From the NCBI GenBank assembly GCA_049511415.1, contig JBEKYC010000006.1:201245-265244 (forward strand): 64,000 bases of DNA, given 5' to 3'. Shown one piece after another: positions 8,567 through 17,534 of the stretch (position 1 is the stretch's first letter; each line of letters begins with the position of its first letter). Made by a program: the position numbers and the translations under genes. The notes below the pieces were generated by a model. The model was not told the origin of the DNA. It saw only the letters and a program-made list of their open reading frames with translations, and did not search any database. This stretch comes from Bog-159 sp049511415 (GTDB lineage Bacteria; Acidobacteriota; Terriglobia; Bryobacterales; Bryobacteraceae).

Positions 8567-9493
8567 TTGACACCCAAAACCGCGTTCCTTTTTCCGGGAC
8601 AGGGGTCCCAATTTGCCGGAATGGGCAAGAGTCTTGCCGCGCAGCACGCCGCGGCGCGCGCTGTATTTGAAGAGGCCGACGACGCGCTGGGTTTCGCGCT
8701 CTCCACGCTGTGCTTCGAAGGCCCCGAAGATGCGTTGAAGCTGACCAAGAACACGCAGCCGGCCTTGCTGACTGTCTCCATAGCCGCGGCCCGGGTGCTG
8801 GCTGAGCGCGGATTCGCCCCCGACTATGTCGCCGGCCACAGCCTGGGCGAATACTCCGCGCTCGTGGCTGCCGGCAGTCTCCAATTTGCCGAAGCCGTGC
8901 GCCTGGTCCGCCAGCGCGGCCGCTACATGCAGGAAGCCGCGCCGTCCGGAATTGGCGCCATGGCTGCTCTGCTGCGTCTGCCCGAAGGATCCCTGGCCGG
9001 TATCCTGGATCAGGCTGGGCAGGGCGAGGTCGTGAGCGCGGCCAACCTGAACGCACCCGACCAGATCGTGATTGCAGGGCACACAGGCGCCGTGAATCGC
9101 GCGGTCGATTTGGCCAAGGCGGCTGGCGCGCGCCGCGCCATTCTGTTGCCGGTAAGCGCGCCGTTCCATTGCGCCTTGATGCAGCCCGCGCAGGAGCGCC
9201 TCGCCATCGATCTCAACGCCGCGACCTTCGCCGATCTGATCTGCCCGTTGGTGAACAACTGGCAAGCGCAAGAGGTACAGACGGGCGCGGGAGCCAGGCA
9301 AGGCCTTTACGAGCAGGTGCCCAACCCGGTCCGTTGGGTGGAGACCATTAGGCGCCTGGCGGCGCTCGGCGTCACGCGTTTCATCGAAGTAGGCGCCGGC
9401 GGCGTGCTCACCGGCCTGCTGCGCTCCATCGATCCCAGCCTGCAGGGCTTTCGCTGCGGCGAAGCCTCGGAACTCGACAGGCTTACAATATGA
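8567..9493 (+). CDS. fabD: Malonyl-CoA:ACP transacylase
   Basis: A 308-residue enzyme of normal FabD length. It loads malonyl groups from CoA onto acyl carrier protein for fatty-acid synthesis in the cytoplasm. Visible features are FLFPGQGSQ at the N-terminus, the nucleophile elbow GHSLGEYSAL (Ser about 92) and the catalytic His in SAPFHCALM (about 201). TTG at 8567 is chosen because the protein then begins MTPKTAFLFPGQG, where the family starts; the open frame further upstream encodes unrelated sequence. It stands alone here: no fabH, fabG or acpP flanks it. Confidence 0.93.
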   Translation: MTPKTAFLFPGQGSQFAGMGKSLAAQHAAARAVFEEADDALGFALSTLCFEGPEDALKLTKNTQPALLTVSIAAARVLAERGFAPDYVAGHSLGEYSALVAAGSLQFAEAVRLVRQRGRYMQEAAPSGIGAMAALLRLPEGSLAGILDQAGQGEVVSAANLNAPDQIVIAGHTGAVNRAVDLAKAAGARRAILLPVSAPFHCALMQPAQERLAIDLNAATFADLICPLVNNWQAQEVQTGAGARQGLYEQVPNPVRWVETIRRLAALGVTRFIEVGAGGVLTGLLRSIDPSLQGFRCGEASELDRLTI

Positions 9494-9499
9494 AGTGCC

Positions 9500-11869
9500 A
9501 TGCGCCTTTCATCTCGGTTACTAAGTTGTGCTTTCCTTCCTCTGTTTCTCCCGGCCCAGCAGGGACCCGGCGAATCCGCTAACCTCCCCATCAAGCGCGT
9601 CGTTCTGTATAAGAACGGCATCGGCTATTTCGAGCACTTGGGACACGTCCGCGATAACCAGCAGGTCACGATCTCATTCACTTCGGGACAGCTCAACGAT
9701 GTCCTGAAGTCGCTCACCGTTCTCGATCTGAACGGCGGTCGCGTCACCGGTGTGGCTTATGGGTCGAGCGCGCCGGTCGACCGGCAACTCGGCGATCTGC
9801 GCATCCCCACCGACGCCAAGACCTCGCTTGCCGATTTTCTGGGCGCGCTGCGCGGCGCGCGTCTGGAAGTCCGCAACGGGTCCACCGTCATCACCGGGCG
9901 GCTGCTCAGCGTGGAGCGCAAGACCCGCATGTCCGGTGGGGCCACCCTGGAGGTCGATTATGTTTCCCTGATCACCGATACGGGCGACCTGCATACTACC
10001 GAAATCTCGCCCGCGTTCTCGGTGCGCCTGCTGGACCACGGCTTGGCGGGTAAAGTGGATCGCTTCCTCGACCTGGTCGCCTCGGAGCGGGAGCCGGATA
10101 TTCGTAAGATGCTGGTATCCACCGCTGGATCGGGTGACCGTTCCCTGTTTGTCAGTTACATTAGCGAGACGCCCGTATGGAAGACGACTTACAGGATTGT
10201 GCTGGGCTCCAAGACCGGCGACAAACCTCTATTACAAGGTTGGGCCATCGTGGATAATACGGTCGGCCAGGATTGGGAGAATGTGGAGTTGTCTCTGGTT
10301 GCCGGTGCCCCGCAGTCTTTCGTGCAGAACCTATCCCAGCCTTTCTATGCGCAGCGGCCTGTGATCCCCGTACCCGGCATGCTGATGACGACTCCGCAGA
10401 CCTATGAGTCCACCCTGATTCCGGGCGGCCCGCGCCTGGCCGGTACGGTCACCGACCCGAGCGGCGCAGTGATTGCCGGCGCGGCCGTCAAGGCCTATTC
10501 TGGGAATTCGTTGGTTGGACAGACCAACACCAATGCCGCCGGCGCATACGACTTGTCCGGACTGCCGCAAGGGCCGATTCGGCTGGAAGTGACCGCCCCG
10601 GGATTCGGCATGGCGGCCATCAACGGCCTGGCGCCTTCTGTGGCCGGTCATCAGGACGTGCGGTTGCAAGTGGGATCCGCCACGGATTCGGTAAGCGTTA
10701 CCGCATCCGCGCCGTCAATGGCGACCATGAACGCCTCGGTCTCGTCAGGGAGTAGATCGCTTGGCACCGGCGCAGCACTGGGGAGCGCGATGAAACGGAA
10801 ATTGCCGGCCGGTACCGGCGGAGGAGTCGGAGGCGGCCTTTACCGCGTGGACGAAGCCCGTGCCCAAGCCGAAGCCGCCGCACGCGCCCGCGAGCTCGGC
10901 GACCTGTTCGAATACAAACTGAGAGAACCCATCACCATCCAGAAGAACCGCTCCGCGCTGGTGCCCATCGTCCAATCCAATATCGCAGCCGACAAGGTCT
11001 CCATCTGGAACGACACGGCCGGGTTCGTGAAGCCGGAGCGTGCCCTCTGGATCACCAACACCAGCGGACTCACGCTCGATGGTGGCAGCTTCAGCGTGCT
11101 CGAAGAGGAGACCTTCGCCGGAGAAGGCATCGTCGATTCCATCCGTCCCAACGAAAAACGCCTGGTTTCCTATGCCACGGACTTGGCCCTGACCGCCAGT
11201 TCCAAGCAGGGCAGCGAGCAGCAGCGCGTCACCCGCGTGCGCATCGCCCGCGGTGTCATGACTCAGGAAAGCGAACTCCGCGAAAAGAAGACCTACACGT
11301 TCCGCAATGAAGATACTTCTCCGCGGACAGTCATCGTCGAACACCCCGTGCGATCCGGCTATGTCTTGCGCAACGCGGTCCAACCCGCCGAAACCACCGC
11401 CGACTGGATGCGCTTTCGGGTCGAGGTGGCCGCCAAACAGACCGCCGATCTGGTCGTGGAAGAAGCGCGTCCTATTTCCGCCAGCTACACCATCACCGAC
11501 ATCAACAGCTCGCTCATCGCCATCTTTGTCCAGCAGCGTTCCATCGACAAGAGCATCGAAGACGCGCTGCGGAAAATCCTGGCGCAGAAAGCCGTCATCC
11601 AGGATCTGGAAACGCAGTCCAGCGTCCGCGACCAGGAAAAGGACAAGATCTTCGACGATCAACAGCGCCTGCGCGAGAATCTGAAAGCGCTCAAGGGCAG
11701 CCCCGAAGAGAAGGCCCTGGTGCAGCGCTACACCGCACAACTGAACACCGAGGAGACCCGCCTGGAGACCTTGGACAAGGAAATGGCGGAAATCGAGGCG
11801 AAGAAAGACGCCGCCCAGGCGGAACTCGATCGCATGATCCAGGAACTCGCCTTTGACGTAAAGTTGTAA
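9500..11869 (+). CDS. DUF4139-domain secreted protein with an embedded carboxypeptidase-regulatory-like insert
   Basis: A 789-residue protein with a signal peptide (LLSCAFLPLFLPAQQ). The N-terminal region (KRVVLYKNGIGYFEH, QLNDVLKSLTVLDLNGG) and the C-terminal beta-rich part (VSYISETPVWKTTYRIVL, QDWENVELSLVAG, IVEHPVRSGYVL) match DUF4139-type proteins. Between them, at about residues 308-402, lies a complete CarboxypepD_reg fold (LAGTVTDPSGAVIAGAAV, GAYDLSGLPQGPIRLEV). The last 110 residues form a charged coiled coil. The family is widespread in Bacteria without a settled role. The gene starts 6 bp after fabD and is followed closely by comB, suggesting an operon. Confidence 0.8.
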   Translation: MRLSSRLLSCAFLPLFLPAQQGPGESANLPIKRVVLYKNGIGYFEHLGHVRDNQQVTISFTSGQLNDVLKSLTVLDLNGGRVTGVAYGSSAPVDRQLGDLRIPTDAKTSLADFLGALRGARLEVRNGSTVITGRLLSVERKTRMSGGATLEVDYVSLITDTGDLHTTEISPAFSVRLLDHGLAGKVDRFLDLVASEREPDIRKMLVSTAGSGDRSLFVSYISETPVWKTTYRIVLGSKTGDKPLLQGWAIVDNTVGQDWENVELSLVAGAPQSFVQNLSQPFYAQRPVIPVPGMLMTTPQTYESTLIPGGPRLAGTVTDPSGAVIAGAAVKAYSGNSLVGQTNTNAAGAYDLSGLPQGPIRLEVTAPGFGMAAINGLAPSVAGHQDVRLQVGSATDSVSVTASAPSMATMNASVSSGSRSLGTGAALGSAMKRKLPAGTGGGVGGGLYRVDEARAQAEAAARARELGDLFEYKLREPITIQKNRSALVPIVQSNIAADKVSIWNDTAGFVKPERALWITNTSGLTLDGGSFSVLEEETFAGEGIVDSIRPNEKRLVSYATDLALTASSKQGSEQQRVTRVRIARGVMTQESELREKKTYTFRNEDTSPRTVIVEHPVRSGYVLRNAVQPAETTADWMRFRVEVAAKQTADLVVEEARPISASYTITDINSSLIAIFVQQRSIDKSIEDALRKILAQKAVIQDLETQSSVRDQEKDKIFDDQQRLRENLKALKGSPEEKALVQRYTAQLNTEETRLETLDKEMAEIEAKKDAAQAELDRMIQELAFDVKL

Positions 11870-11873
11870 ACGC

Positions 11874-12548
11874 GTGACCTTCGATCAATCCGAATACGAC
11901 CTGCGCTGTGCCTGGGGACTCGCGGGTGTCCACCTGCTCGCGCCAGTCAGCGACGTCGTCATCATTGTGGATGTACTGCGATTCTCAACCGCCGTGGACG
12001 TCGCGTTGTCACAGGGAGCCTCCGTTCGGCCGCGCCACTGGAACGCTTCCAGGGACGCCGGCACATCGCCCCTGTCGCCCAGCGCCCTGCAATCGATTCC
12101 CACGGGCGCAACTCTGGTAATGCCCTCGCCAAACGGCAGTACACTGGCGATGCACGCGAGCTGCACGGCAGCTACATTCACCGCTTGCCTACGCAATTGC
12201 CGTGCAGTCGCGGATTGTGCGCGCAAACACGGCTCTCGCATCGCCGTGATCCCCGCCGGGGAGCGCTGGCCCGATGGCTCGCTCCGCCCCGCCATTGAAG
12301 ATCTGATCGGCTCGGGAGCGGTTCTGGCTGCTCTGCCTGGCCGGCCGTCGCCCGAAGCCGAAATCGCCATAGCCGCATTCGAGCATTTCCGCGGCAATCT
12401 GCGGGATGCGCTCATGCGATGCAGTTCCGGAAAGGAACTGATCGCGCGGGGGCTCGCGTCAGATGTCGAATTAGCCTCGGATTATTCAATCAGCCGCGCT
12501 GTGCCGATTCTGCGCGAAGGTCGCTTTGTGGATTTTAGCGGCACATGA
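11874..12548 (+). CDS. comB: 2-phosphosulfolactate phosphatase family protein
   Basis: A 224-residue protein beginning at GTG 11874, 4 bp after the preceding stop. ComB-family signatures are visible: VVIIVDVLRFSTAVDVALSQGA, then LVMPSPNGSTLAM, IAVIPAGERWPDGSLRPAIED and an Ala-rich C-terminal helix region. In methanogens ComB removes phosphate from 2-phosphosulfolactate during coenzyme M synthesis. Many bacteria carry homologs without that pathway, so the actual substrate here is uncertain. No other coenzyme M genes are visible nearby. Confidence 0.85.
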   Translation: MTFDQSEYDLRCAWGLAGVHLLAPVSDVVIIVDVLRFSTAVDVALSQGASVRPRHWNASRDAGTSPLSPSALQSIPTGATLVMPSPNGSTLAMHASCTAATFTACLRNCRAVADCARKHGSRIAVIPAGERWPDGSLRPAIEDLIGSGAVLAALPGRPSPEAEIAIAAFEHFRGNLRDALMRCSSGKELIARGLASDVELASDYSISRAVPILREGRFVDFSGT

Positions 12549-12552
12549 GATC

Positions 12553-13836
12553 CTACCCTGCCCTCTTCCGCGCCGCGCTCAGAATCTCTCGCAGCCGCTT
12601 CCCTACGATCAAGTCCTCCCCCGCCTGCAAGGTCATGGAAACAATCTCCATCCGGTCGCGTTCCTTCACCTCTTTAGGATTCGGATAACCCTCGCGCACC
12701 GCCGCCACCATGCTCGGATTGTTGGAAGTCAGCACTTCAATCCGCGGCTCGCCTTCCCGCAGTTGCTTGTTGCAGTCCGCCACGCTGAATTTCCAAGCGT
12801 CCTCGTCCCAGGTCACTATCACAGTCGGATACCGGTTGCCATCTTCCGGAATGTGGATCTCCGTCTTCACACCCGGAACCGTATCCACCAGCTTTTGTAT
12901 CCGCACGGCCCGCTCGTTCCACTGCCGGTTCAGCGCATTGAGGTCCATCTTGGTCCAGGCTTCCACCGCCGCCAGACAGCCGATAATCTCCTCCTTGCCC
13001 ACCTTCATCGCCCGGCACACCGCGCCCTCCCATGGACTGGTATTGCGCATGGCCGCTTCGATCAGATCCTTGCGCCCCAGTAGCAGGCCCGAGCACTGCG
13101 GGCCGCAAAGCCCCTTGCCGCCGCTAAAACAATACAGATCGATCCCCATCTTCGCGTAAAGCTTGAAATTGTCCAGCGGCGGAATTCCCGCGGCATCGTC
13201 CAGCAGCAGCGGGACCTTCGCCTCCTTCGCGACAGCCAGCAGTTTCTCCAGCGTGCTCCCCAGCGCCGTCGTGTAGATCATCGCCGTGTTGCCGTTGATC
13301 GCGCCGCGCACCGCATCCACATCCCGCGCCTCCACCAGCTTGGCGCCAGCCAGCCGGATCGCGCTATCGAACGCGCTGCGCCCCTCGTGCATGATCACTT
13401 CGTGCTTCAAACCTTCTGTATCCGGTAACTGCCAGATCCGCGCCGGATCGCTCCCGGCCATGCAAGCCGCCGTCGCCGCCGCCATGGCGCCCGCCGCCCC
13501 GGAGGTCACCATCCCCGCCTCCGCGCCGGATAACTCCGCCAACCGCCGGCTCACCGCGTGATGCAATTCGAAAATGTCCACGAAATGCTCCGCGGCCGCC
13601 TGCTTGGCGGCCCGCACTTCCGGCAGTTCCAGCGAGCCGCTCAGGTACGTCCACGTGCCCCGCCCGTTAATAAAAGGCCGCACGCCAATCCGCGTGTACA
13701 CGTCCTCGCTGGGGCGCTTGACTACCGCCCCCAGCGCCCTTTCGGCAAAGTCACGCGTAGCCAGATAGCCCAGCAGCGGCGCGGCGCCCGCCAGCTTCAT
13801 GAAACGGCGCCGGTCATACCATGCGGAAGATTCCAT
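12553..13836 (-). CDS. SelA-like PLP-dependent enzyme with a Tat-type signal
   Basis: A 427-residue protein. The N-terminus DRRRFMKLAGAAPLLGYLA resembles a twin-arginine signal, so the folded PLP enzyme may be exported. The catalytic region reads like the selenocysteine synthase/D-glucosaminate-6-phosphate ammonia-lyase group: FINGRGTWTYLSG, an Ala/Gly-rich cofactor region (TSGAAGAMAAA), LLLDDAAGIPP and the probable PLP lysine in YCFSGGKGLCGPQ. It starts 5 bp from the stop of the upstream Oar-like receptor, so the two are surely co-transcribed. A role processing an imported amino sugar or amino acid is an inference from that pairing. Confidence 0.82.
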   Translation of the reverse strand: MESSAWYDRRRFMKLAGAAPLLGYLATRDFAERALGAVVKRPSEDVYTRIGVRPFINGRGTWTYLSGSLELPEVRAAKQAAAEHFVDIFELHHAVSRRLAELSGAEAGMVTSGAAGAMAAATAACMAGSDPARIWQLPDTEGLKHEVIMHEGRSAFDSAIRLAGAKLVEARDVDAVRGAINGNTAMIYTTALGSTLEKLLAVAKEAKVPLLLDDAAGIPPLDNFKLYAKMGIDLYCFSGGKGLCGPQCSGLLLGRKDLIEAAMRNTSPWEGAVCRAMKVGKEEIIGCLAAVEAWTKMDLNALNRQWNERAVRIQKLVDTVPGVKTEIHIPEDGNRYPTVIVTWDEDAWKFSVADCNKQLREGEPRIEVLTSNNPSMVAAVREGYPNPKEVKERDRMEIVSMTLQAGEDLIVGKRLREILSAARKRAG

Positions 13837-13841
13837 ACGAT

Positions 13842-16800
13842 CTACCAGAAGAACTTCCCGCTCACCTGCCCGATGCGCGGATCGCGCGCGCTGGTCACCA
13901 CGCCGAACAGGCTGCTGCTGAAGTTGCCATTGGGATTGTTGAACTGCGCGTGATTGAAGATATTGAAAAACTCTCCCCGAATCTCGATCGCCTTCGACTC
14001 CGTGATGGGGATGCGCTTCGAAACACCCAGGTCGGTATTGGCGATCCCCGGACCATGGAAGAACCGCCGGTTGGCATCTCCGAAAGCGCCCGCTGGACCG
14101 GAAACAAACGCCCCAGGCAGGAAATAAGTGTTCGGACCGTTCGGGCCGCCGTTTCGCGGATTCTGAGTCACTACCGGCCCAATCACATCCGGCACATCCA
14201 CACCCTCGGTGCCATATAACGACGTATCTCCGCTTTGGCTCAGGTTAATCGGGAAACCGGTGGAGAAGCGCGTGATGCCGTTTACGCTCCAGCCTTGCGT
14301 GATGCGTCTGGACAAACCGCCAAACAGCCGGTCGAATGGCGCGGCCCACGTGTAACTCACCACGAAATTGTGCCTGACGTCGAAGGCCGAAAGCGCCCGG
14401 CTCAGCCCGTAATTACTGAAATTCACCAGGTCGCCGAAGCCGGACGCGTCGTCAATGCCCTTGGAGAAGGTGTAAGCCGCCAGAAATGTCACATCCGCAG
14501 CTTTGCGTTCCACGGTCACCTCGCCGGCGTTGTAATTCGAATTGGCGATATTGGCCGTCACTGTGTTGAATCCCGCGAAGGCCGGCGCCGGCAGGTTCGT
14601 CCGCGTGCCGTATACCAATTGCCCATTCGGTAGAGTATATGTCACACTCTCCCCGCCTGGACCGCACGTTGGCGTTGCGCCTTCCGCATTCAGTTGATTG
14701 CACAACGCCGGACTGCCCGGATTCGCATCGTACTGCGAAATCAGCCGGTGCCCTTCCGTCCCCACATAAGCCAGCGTCAGCACCGTGGATTTCGACAATT
14801 CCCGCTGCATCGAGAAATTGAAGTGCTCCGCGTACGGCAGCCGGTTGTGGATGTCGTAACCCGGCGAATACGTGATCGGCTCGAACTGCGAATAGTCCAG
14901 CGTCTTGTTGGCCGGACTTCCCGGAATCGGAAACGTGAACGGGAAGCGCTGCCCGATCGACTGCCCGTTCTGCCGGTCCAGCCACGGCTCGTCCATCATC
15001 ACCGGTACCGAACTCGACCAATACAAACCAAACGGCGCATCGCCCACCTCGTAAAACAGGTTCAGATCTTCGATCGAAGTGTAATAGATGCCGTAAGCTG
15101 CCCGAATGCTGCTCTTTCCCGGTCCGCCGAAGATTTTACCCAGAATGCCATCCGTGAATCCCGGCGAATAGGCCAGCCCCAGCCGCGGCGCGAAATTGTT
15201 GTATCGCGTGGGCGCCAGCGTGCTTGGAATCCCCGGATCTCCCGGCACCACCCAACCTAGCGGCGCGGTTGGAAATTGGGTCGATTGTTCGCCCGGCACA
15301 ATCGTCTCGATCTTGCCTTGCGTGTCGTACCACGGCATGCTCACTTCCCAGCGCAGCCCCAGATTCACCGTAAGGTTCGGCGTTACCTTCCACGAATCCT
15401 GAATATAGGCCCCGCCGTACCGCGTACGCGAATCCAGGAATTGCTCGCTGCACTGCGTGTAGCCTCCCAGTGCCGTAGGCGCGCCCAGCAGATAATCGGC
15501 GAAATCCACGCCGGTCACCGTGCCGTCAAAAACGAAGTTGCCGTTCGGCGAGCATACATTCCGCTCGTTGATCTGCAGGTAGCGGAATTCGCCGCCAATC
15601 TTCAGGCTGTGTTTGCCCGATACTTTCGAAAAACCGTCCGACACCATGTACGTGTTATTCGGCTGGTCGGTGGTCAGTGTCGGCACGCCGATCGAAAAGT
15701 TCACGAAATACATCGGCGGCACCGTCTGCGGAAATCCTGCTGGACCTGAAGGCACGATGCCCAGGCTCCCGTTCCCCGTCACAAAACCCAGCGAACTGAG
15801 ACTGGCCAGGCTGCCTTCCGGTTCGTCTTTATGCGTGGACGTCCGGAAGAAGCTGAGGCGGAACTCGTTCACCGCCGAAGGCCCCAACACCTTGGTGTTG
15901 CTCATGACCATCTCTTGCGCTCGTGTAGGCGTCTCCGAGGGAAAGCCCGGCACACTGGCAGCCGGCAGAGCATTGTACGCTGTCGAATCGTCGAAGTGGT
16001 AATACCACGACCATGCGCCTGTCTTGGTGTTGTTGAAGTCCACGCGCTCGCCGATCTTATCGTCCCGCACGGAATTCTTCTGGCTATCGTTCGAGTACAG
16101 CCCGGTGTTCGGATCGATATTCGGCACCGGTATATAAGGTAGCGTCCCCACCGCCGCCGGATCCCAGGCGCGCTGCGGAATCAACCCGCCTGGAAAGACG
16201 CAGTCCGTATTCATCGTGCATCCCGGAAAGCTGTACGGCTCGTTCACCGATACGCCGTAGCCCAGGCGATTGGTCAGCACCTGCGCCCAGTAAGGCCCAT
16301 CCACGGCGCCCGTCAGCAGCGATGGATCGAATTGGCCCTGCCGCTCCTCTACCGACGGCAACTGCACGATCCCCGTGCTGGCGCCCTGCACCTGCCGCGT
16401 GCCCTGGTAATCGGAGAACCAGAACAGGTGGTTCTTCCAGAACGGTCCGCCGGCCGCGAACCCGAACTGGTTGCGCCGCAATTCGGCCTTGGTGGTGTCG
16501 AAGAAGTTACGCGCATCCAGATTGTCATTGCGCAAAAATTCGAAGGCGTCCCCATGAAAGCCGTTCGTGCCTGATTTCGTAATAGCGTTCATCACCGCGC
16601 CGCTGAACTTGCCATATTCGGCGTCGAAGCTGTTGGTGATCAGGCGGAACTCCTCGATCGAATCCAGGTTCGGGATCAATCCGGTGCCCATGTTGCGTCC
16701 CTCGCTGACGTCGCCGCCGTTCACCAGGAAGGCATTGGCCGTCTCGCGCTGTCCGTTCACTGAAACGTTTCCCGCGTCCAGCATGCCCGATACCGGGCGG

Positions 16801-17333
16801 TCTCCGCCGATCGTCCCCGCCGTCGTTGGCGCCACGCCCGCCTGCAGGCTGAGCAGATCGATGTAGCTCCTGCCGTTCAGCGGCAGGGCCAGCATCTTCT
16901 CCGACTCGATCACCGTCCCCAGTTGCGTGCTGGCTGTTTCCACCTGCACCGCGGTCCCGGCCACCTGAACCTCCTGTTGCAGATTCCCGACTTCCAGCAA
17001 TACGTCGACGCGCAACTGGTCGTTCACCTTCACGTCCACATTCGTGGTGATGAACTGCTGGAAACCCGCCGCCGTAGCGCTCACGTTGTAGCTTCCGGCC
17101 GGCAATGCCAGGATCCGGTAAGAGCCGTCGGCACCCGAGGTCGTCTCTCGTGACAGGTTGGTTTCCCGGTTCGTAGCTGCAATGTGCGCGCCGGCGATCA
17201 CCGCGTTGGAACGATCCCGGACGACGCCCAATATCGAGCCGGTGACATCCGCGAGCGCCCCCTGAGAGCCCAGCAGTGCTGTAAGTACCAGCAAGAGATA
17301 CGGAAAGGCCTGGTTTTGTGACGAGCGCTTCAT
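13842..17333 (-). CDS. Oar-like TonB-dependent outer-membrane receptor
   Basis: A 1163-residue receptor. The start at 17333 is supported by a GGGGGT ribosome site and a signal peptide (FPYLLLVLTALLGSQGALA). The mature protein opens with a CarboxypepD_reg domain (ILGVVRDRSNAVIAGAHI, SYRILALPAGSYNV). The plug follows (LPLNGRSYIDLLSLQAGV, AFLVNGGDVSEGRNMG, IEEFRLITNSFDAEYGKFSG), then a long barrel with many aromatic strands, ending GQVSGKFFW. This is a canonical acidobacterial SusC/Oar-like transporter. The PLP enzyme downstream is in the same operon. The substrate cannot be read from the sequence. Confidence 0.9.
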   Translation of the reverse strand: MKRSSQNQAFPYLLLVLTALLGSQGALADVTGSILGVVRDRSNAVIAGAHIAATNRETNLSRETTSGADGSYRILALPAGSYNVSATAAGFQQFITTNVDVKVNDQLRVDVLLEVGNLQQEVQVAGTAVQVETASTQLGTVIESEKMLALPLNGRSYIDLLSLQAGVAPTTAGTIGGDRPVSGMLDAGNVSVNGQRETANAFLVNGGDVSEGRNMGTGLIPNLDSIEEFRLITNSFDAEYGKFSGAVMNAITKSGTNGFHGDAFEFLRNDNLDARNFFDTTKAELRRNQFGFAAGGPFWKNHLFWFSDYQGTRQVQGASTGIVQLPSVEERQGQFDPSLLTGAVDGPYWAQVLTNRLGYGVSVNEPYSFPGCTMNTDCVFPGGLIPQRAWDPAAVGTLPYIPVPNIDPNTGLYSNDSQKNSVRDDKIGERVDFNNTKTGAWSWYYHFDDSTAYNALPAASVPGFPSETPTRAQEMVMSNTKVLGPSAVNEFRLSFFRTSTHKDEPEGSLASLSSLGFVTGNGSLGIVPSGPAGFPQTVPPMYFVNFSIGVPTLTTDQPNNTYMVSDGFSKVSGKHSLKIGGEFRYLQINERNVCSPNGNFVFDGTVTGVDFADYLLGAPTALGGYTQCSEQFLDSRTRYGGAYIQDSWKVTPNLTVNLGLRWEVSMPWYDTQGKIETIVPGEQSTQFPTAPLGWVVPGDPGIPSTLAPTRYNNFAPRLGLAYSPGFTDGILGKIFGGPGKSSIRAAYGIYYTSIEDLNLFYEVGDAPFGLYWSSSVPVMMDEPWLDRQNGQSIGQRFPFTFPIPGSPANKTLDYSQFEPITYSPGYDIHNRLPYAEHFNFSMQRELSKSTVLTLAYVGTEGHRLISQYDANPGSPALCNQLNAEGATPTCGPGGESVTYTLPNGQLVYGTRTNLPAPAFAGFNTVTANIANSNYNAGEVTVERKAADVTFLAAYTFSKGIDDASGFGDLVNFSNYGLSRALSAFDVRHNFVVSYTWAAPFDRLFGGLSRRITQGWSVNGITRFSTGFPINLSQSGDTSLYGTEGVDVPDVIGPVVTQNPRNGGPNGPNTYFLPGAFVSGPAGAFGDANRRFFHGPGIANTDLGVSKRIPITESKAIEIRGEFFNIFNHAQFNNPNGNFSSSLFGVVTSARDPRIGQVSGKFFW

Positions 17334-17534
17334 ATACCCCCTTGGATTTCATTCAGTATACCCCTCTCTCATCGCTGTGCAAGCCTTTTTTTACCGCGGT
17401 GTCCGCACGCCGGCAGATTCCGCTTAGGAAGCCTATTACTCGTGAATCCGCACCGCCGGTGCTAAACTTGGTGCACCGCGGATCGGTAAAAATGACGAAA
17501 AGTCACTTGCCCCGCGGCCACAGGAGACGAATCC

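Noticed and set aside
10745..11740. A 331-residue minus-strand frame
   Set aside because: It is antisense to the DUF4139 gene and rich in Gly, Asp and Phe in the way expected of a shadow frame.
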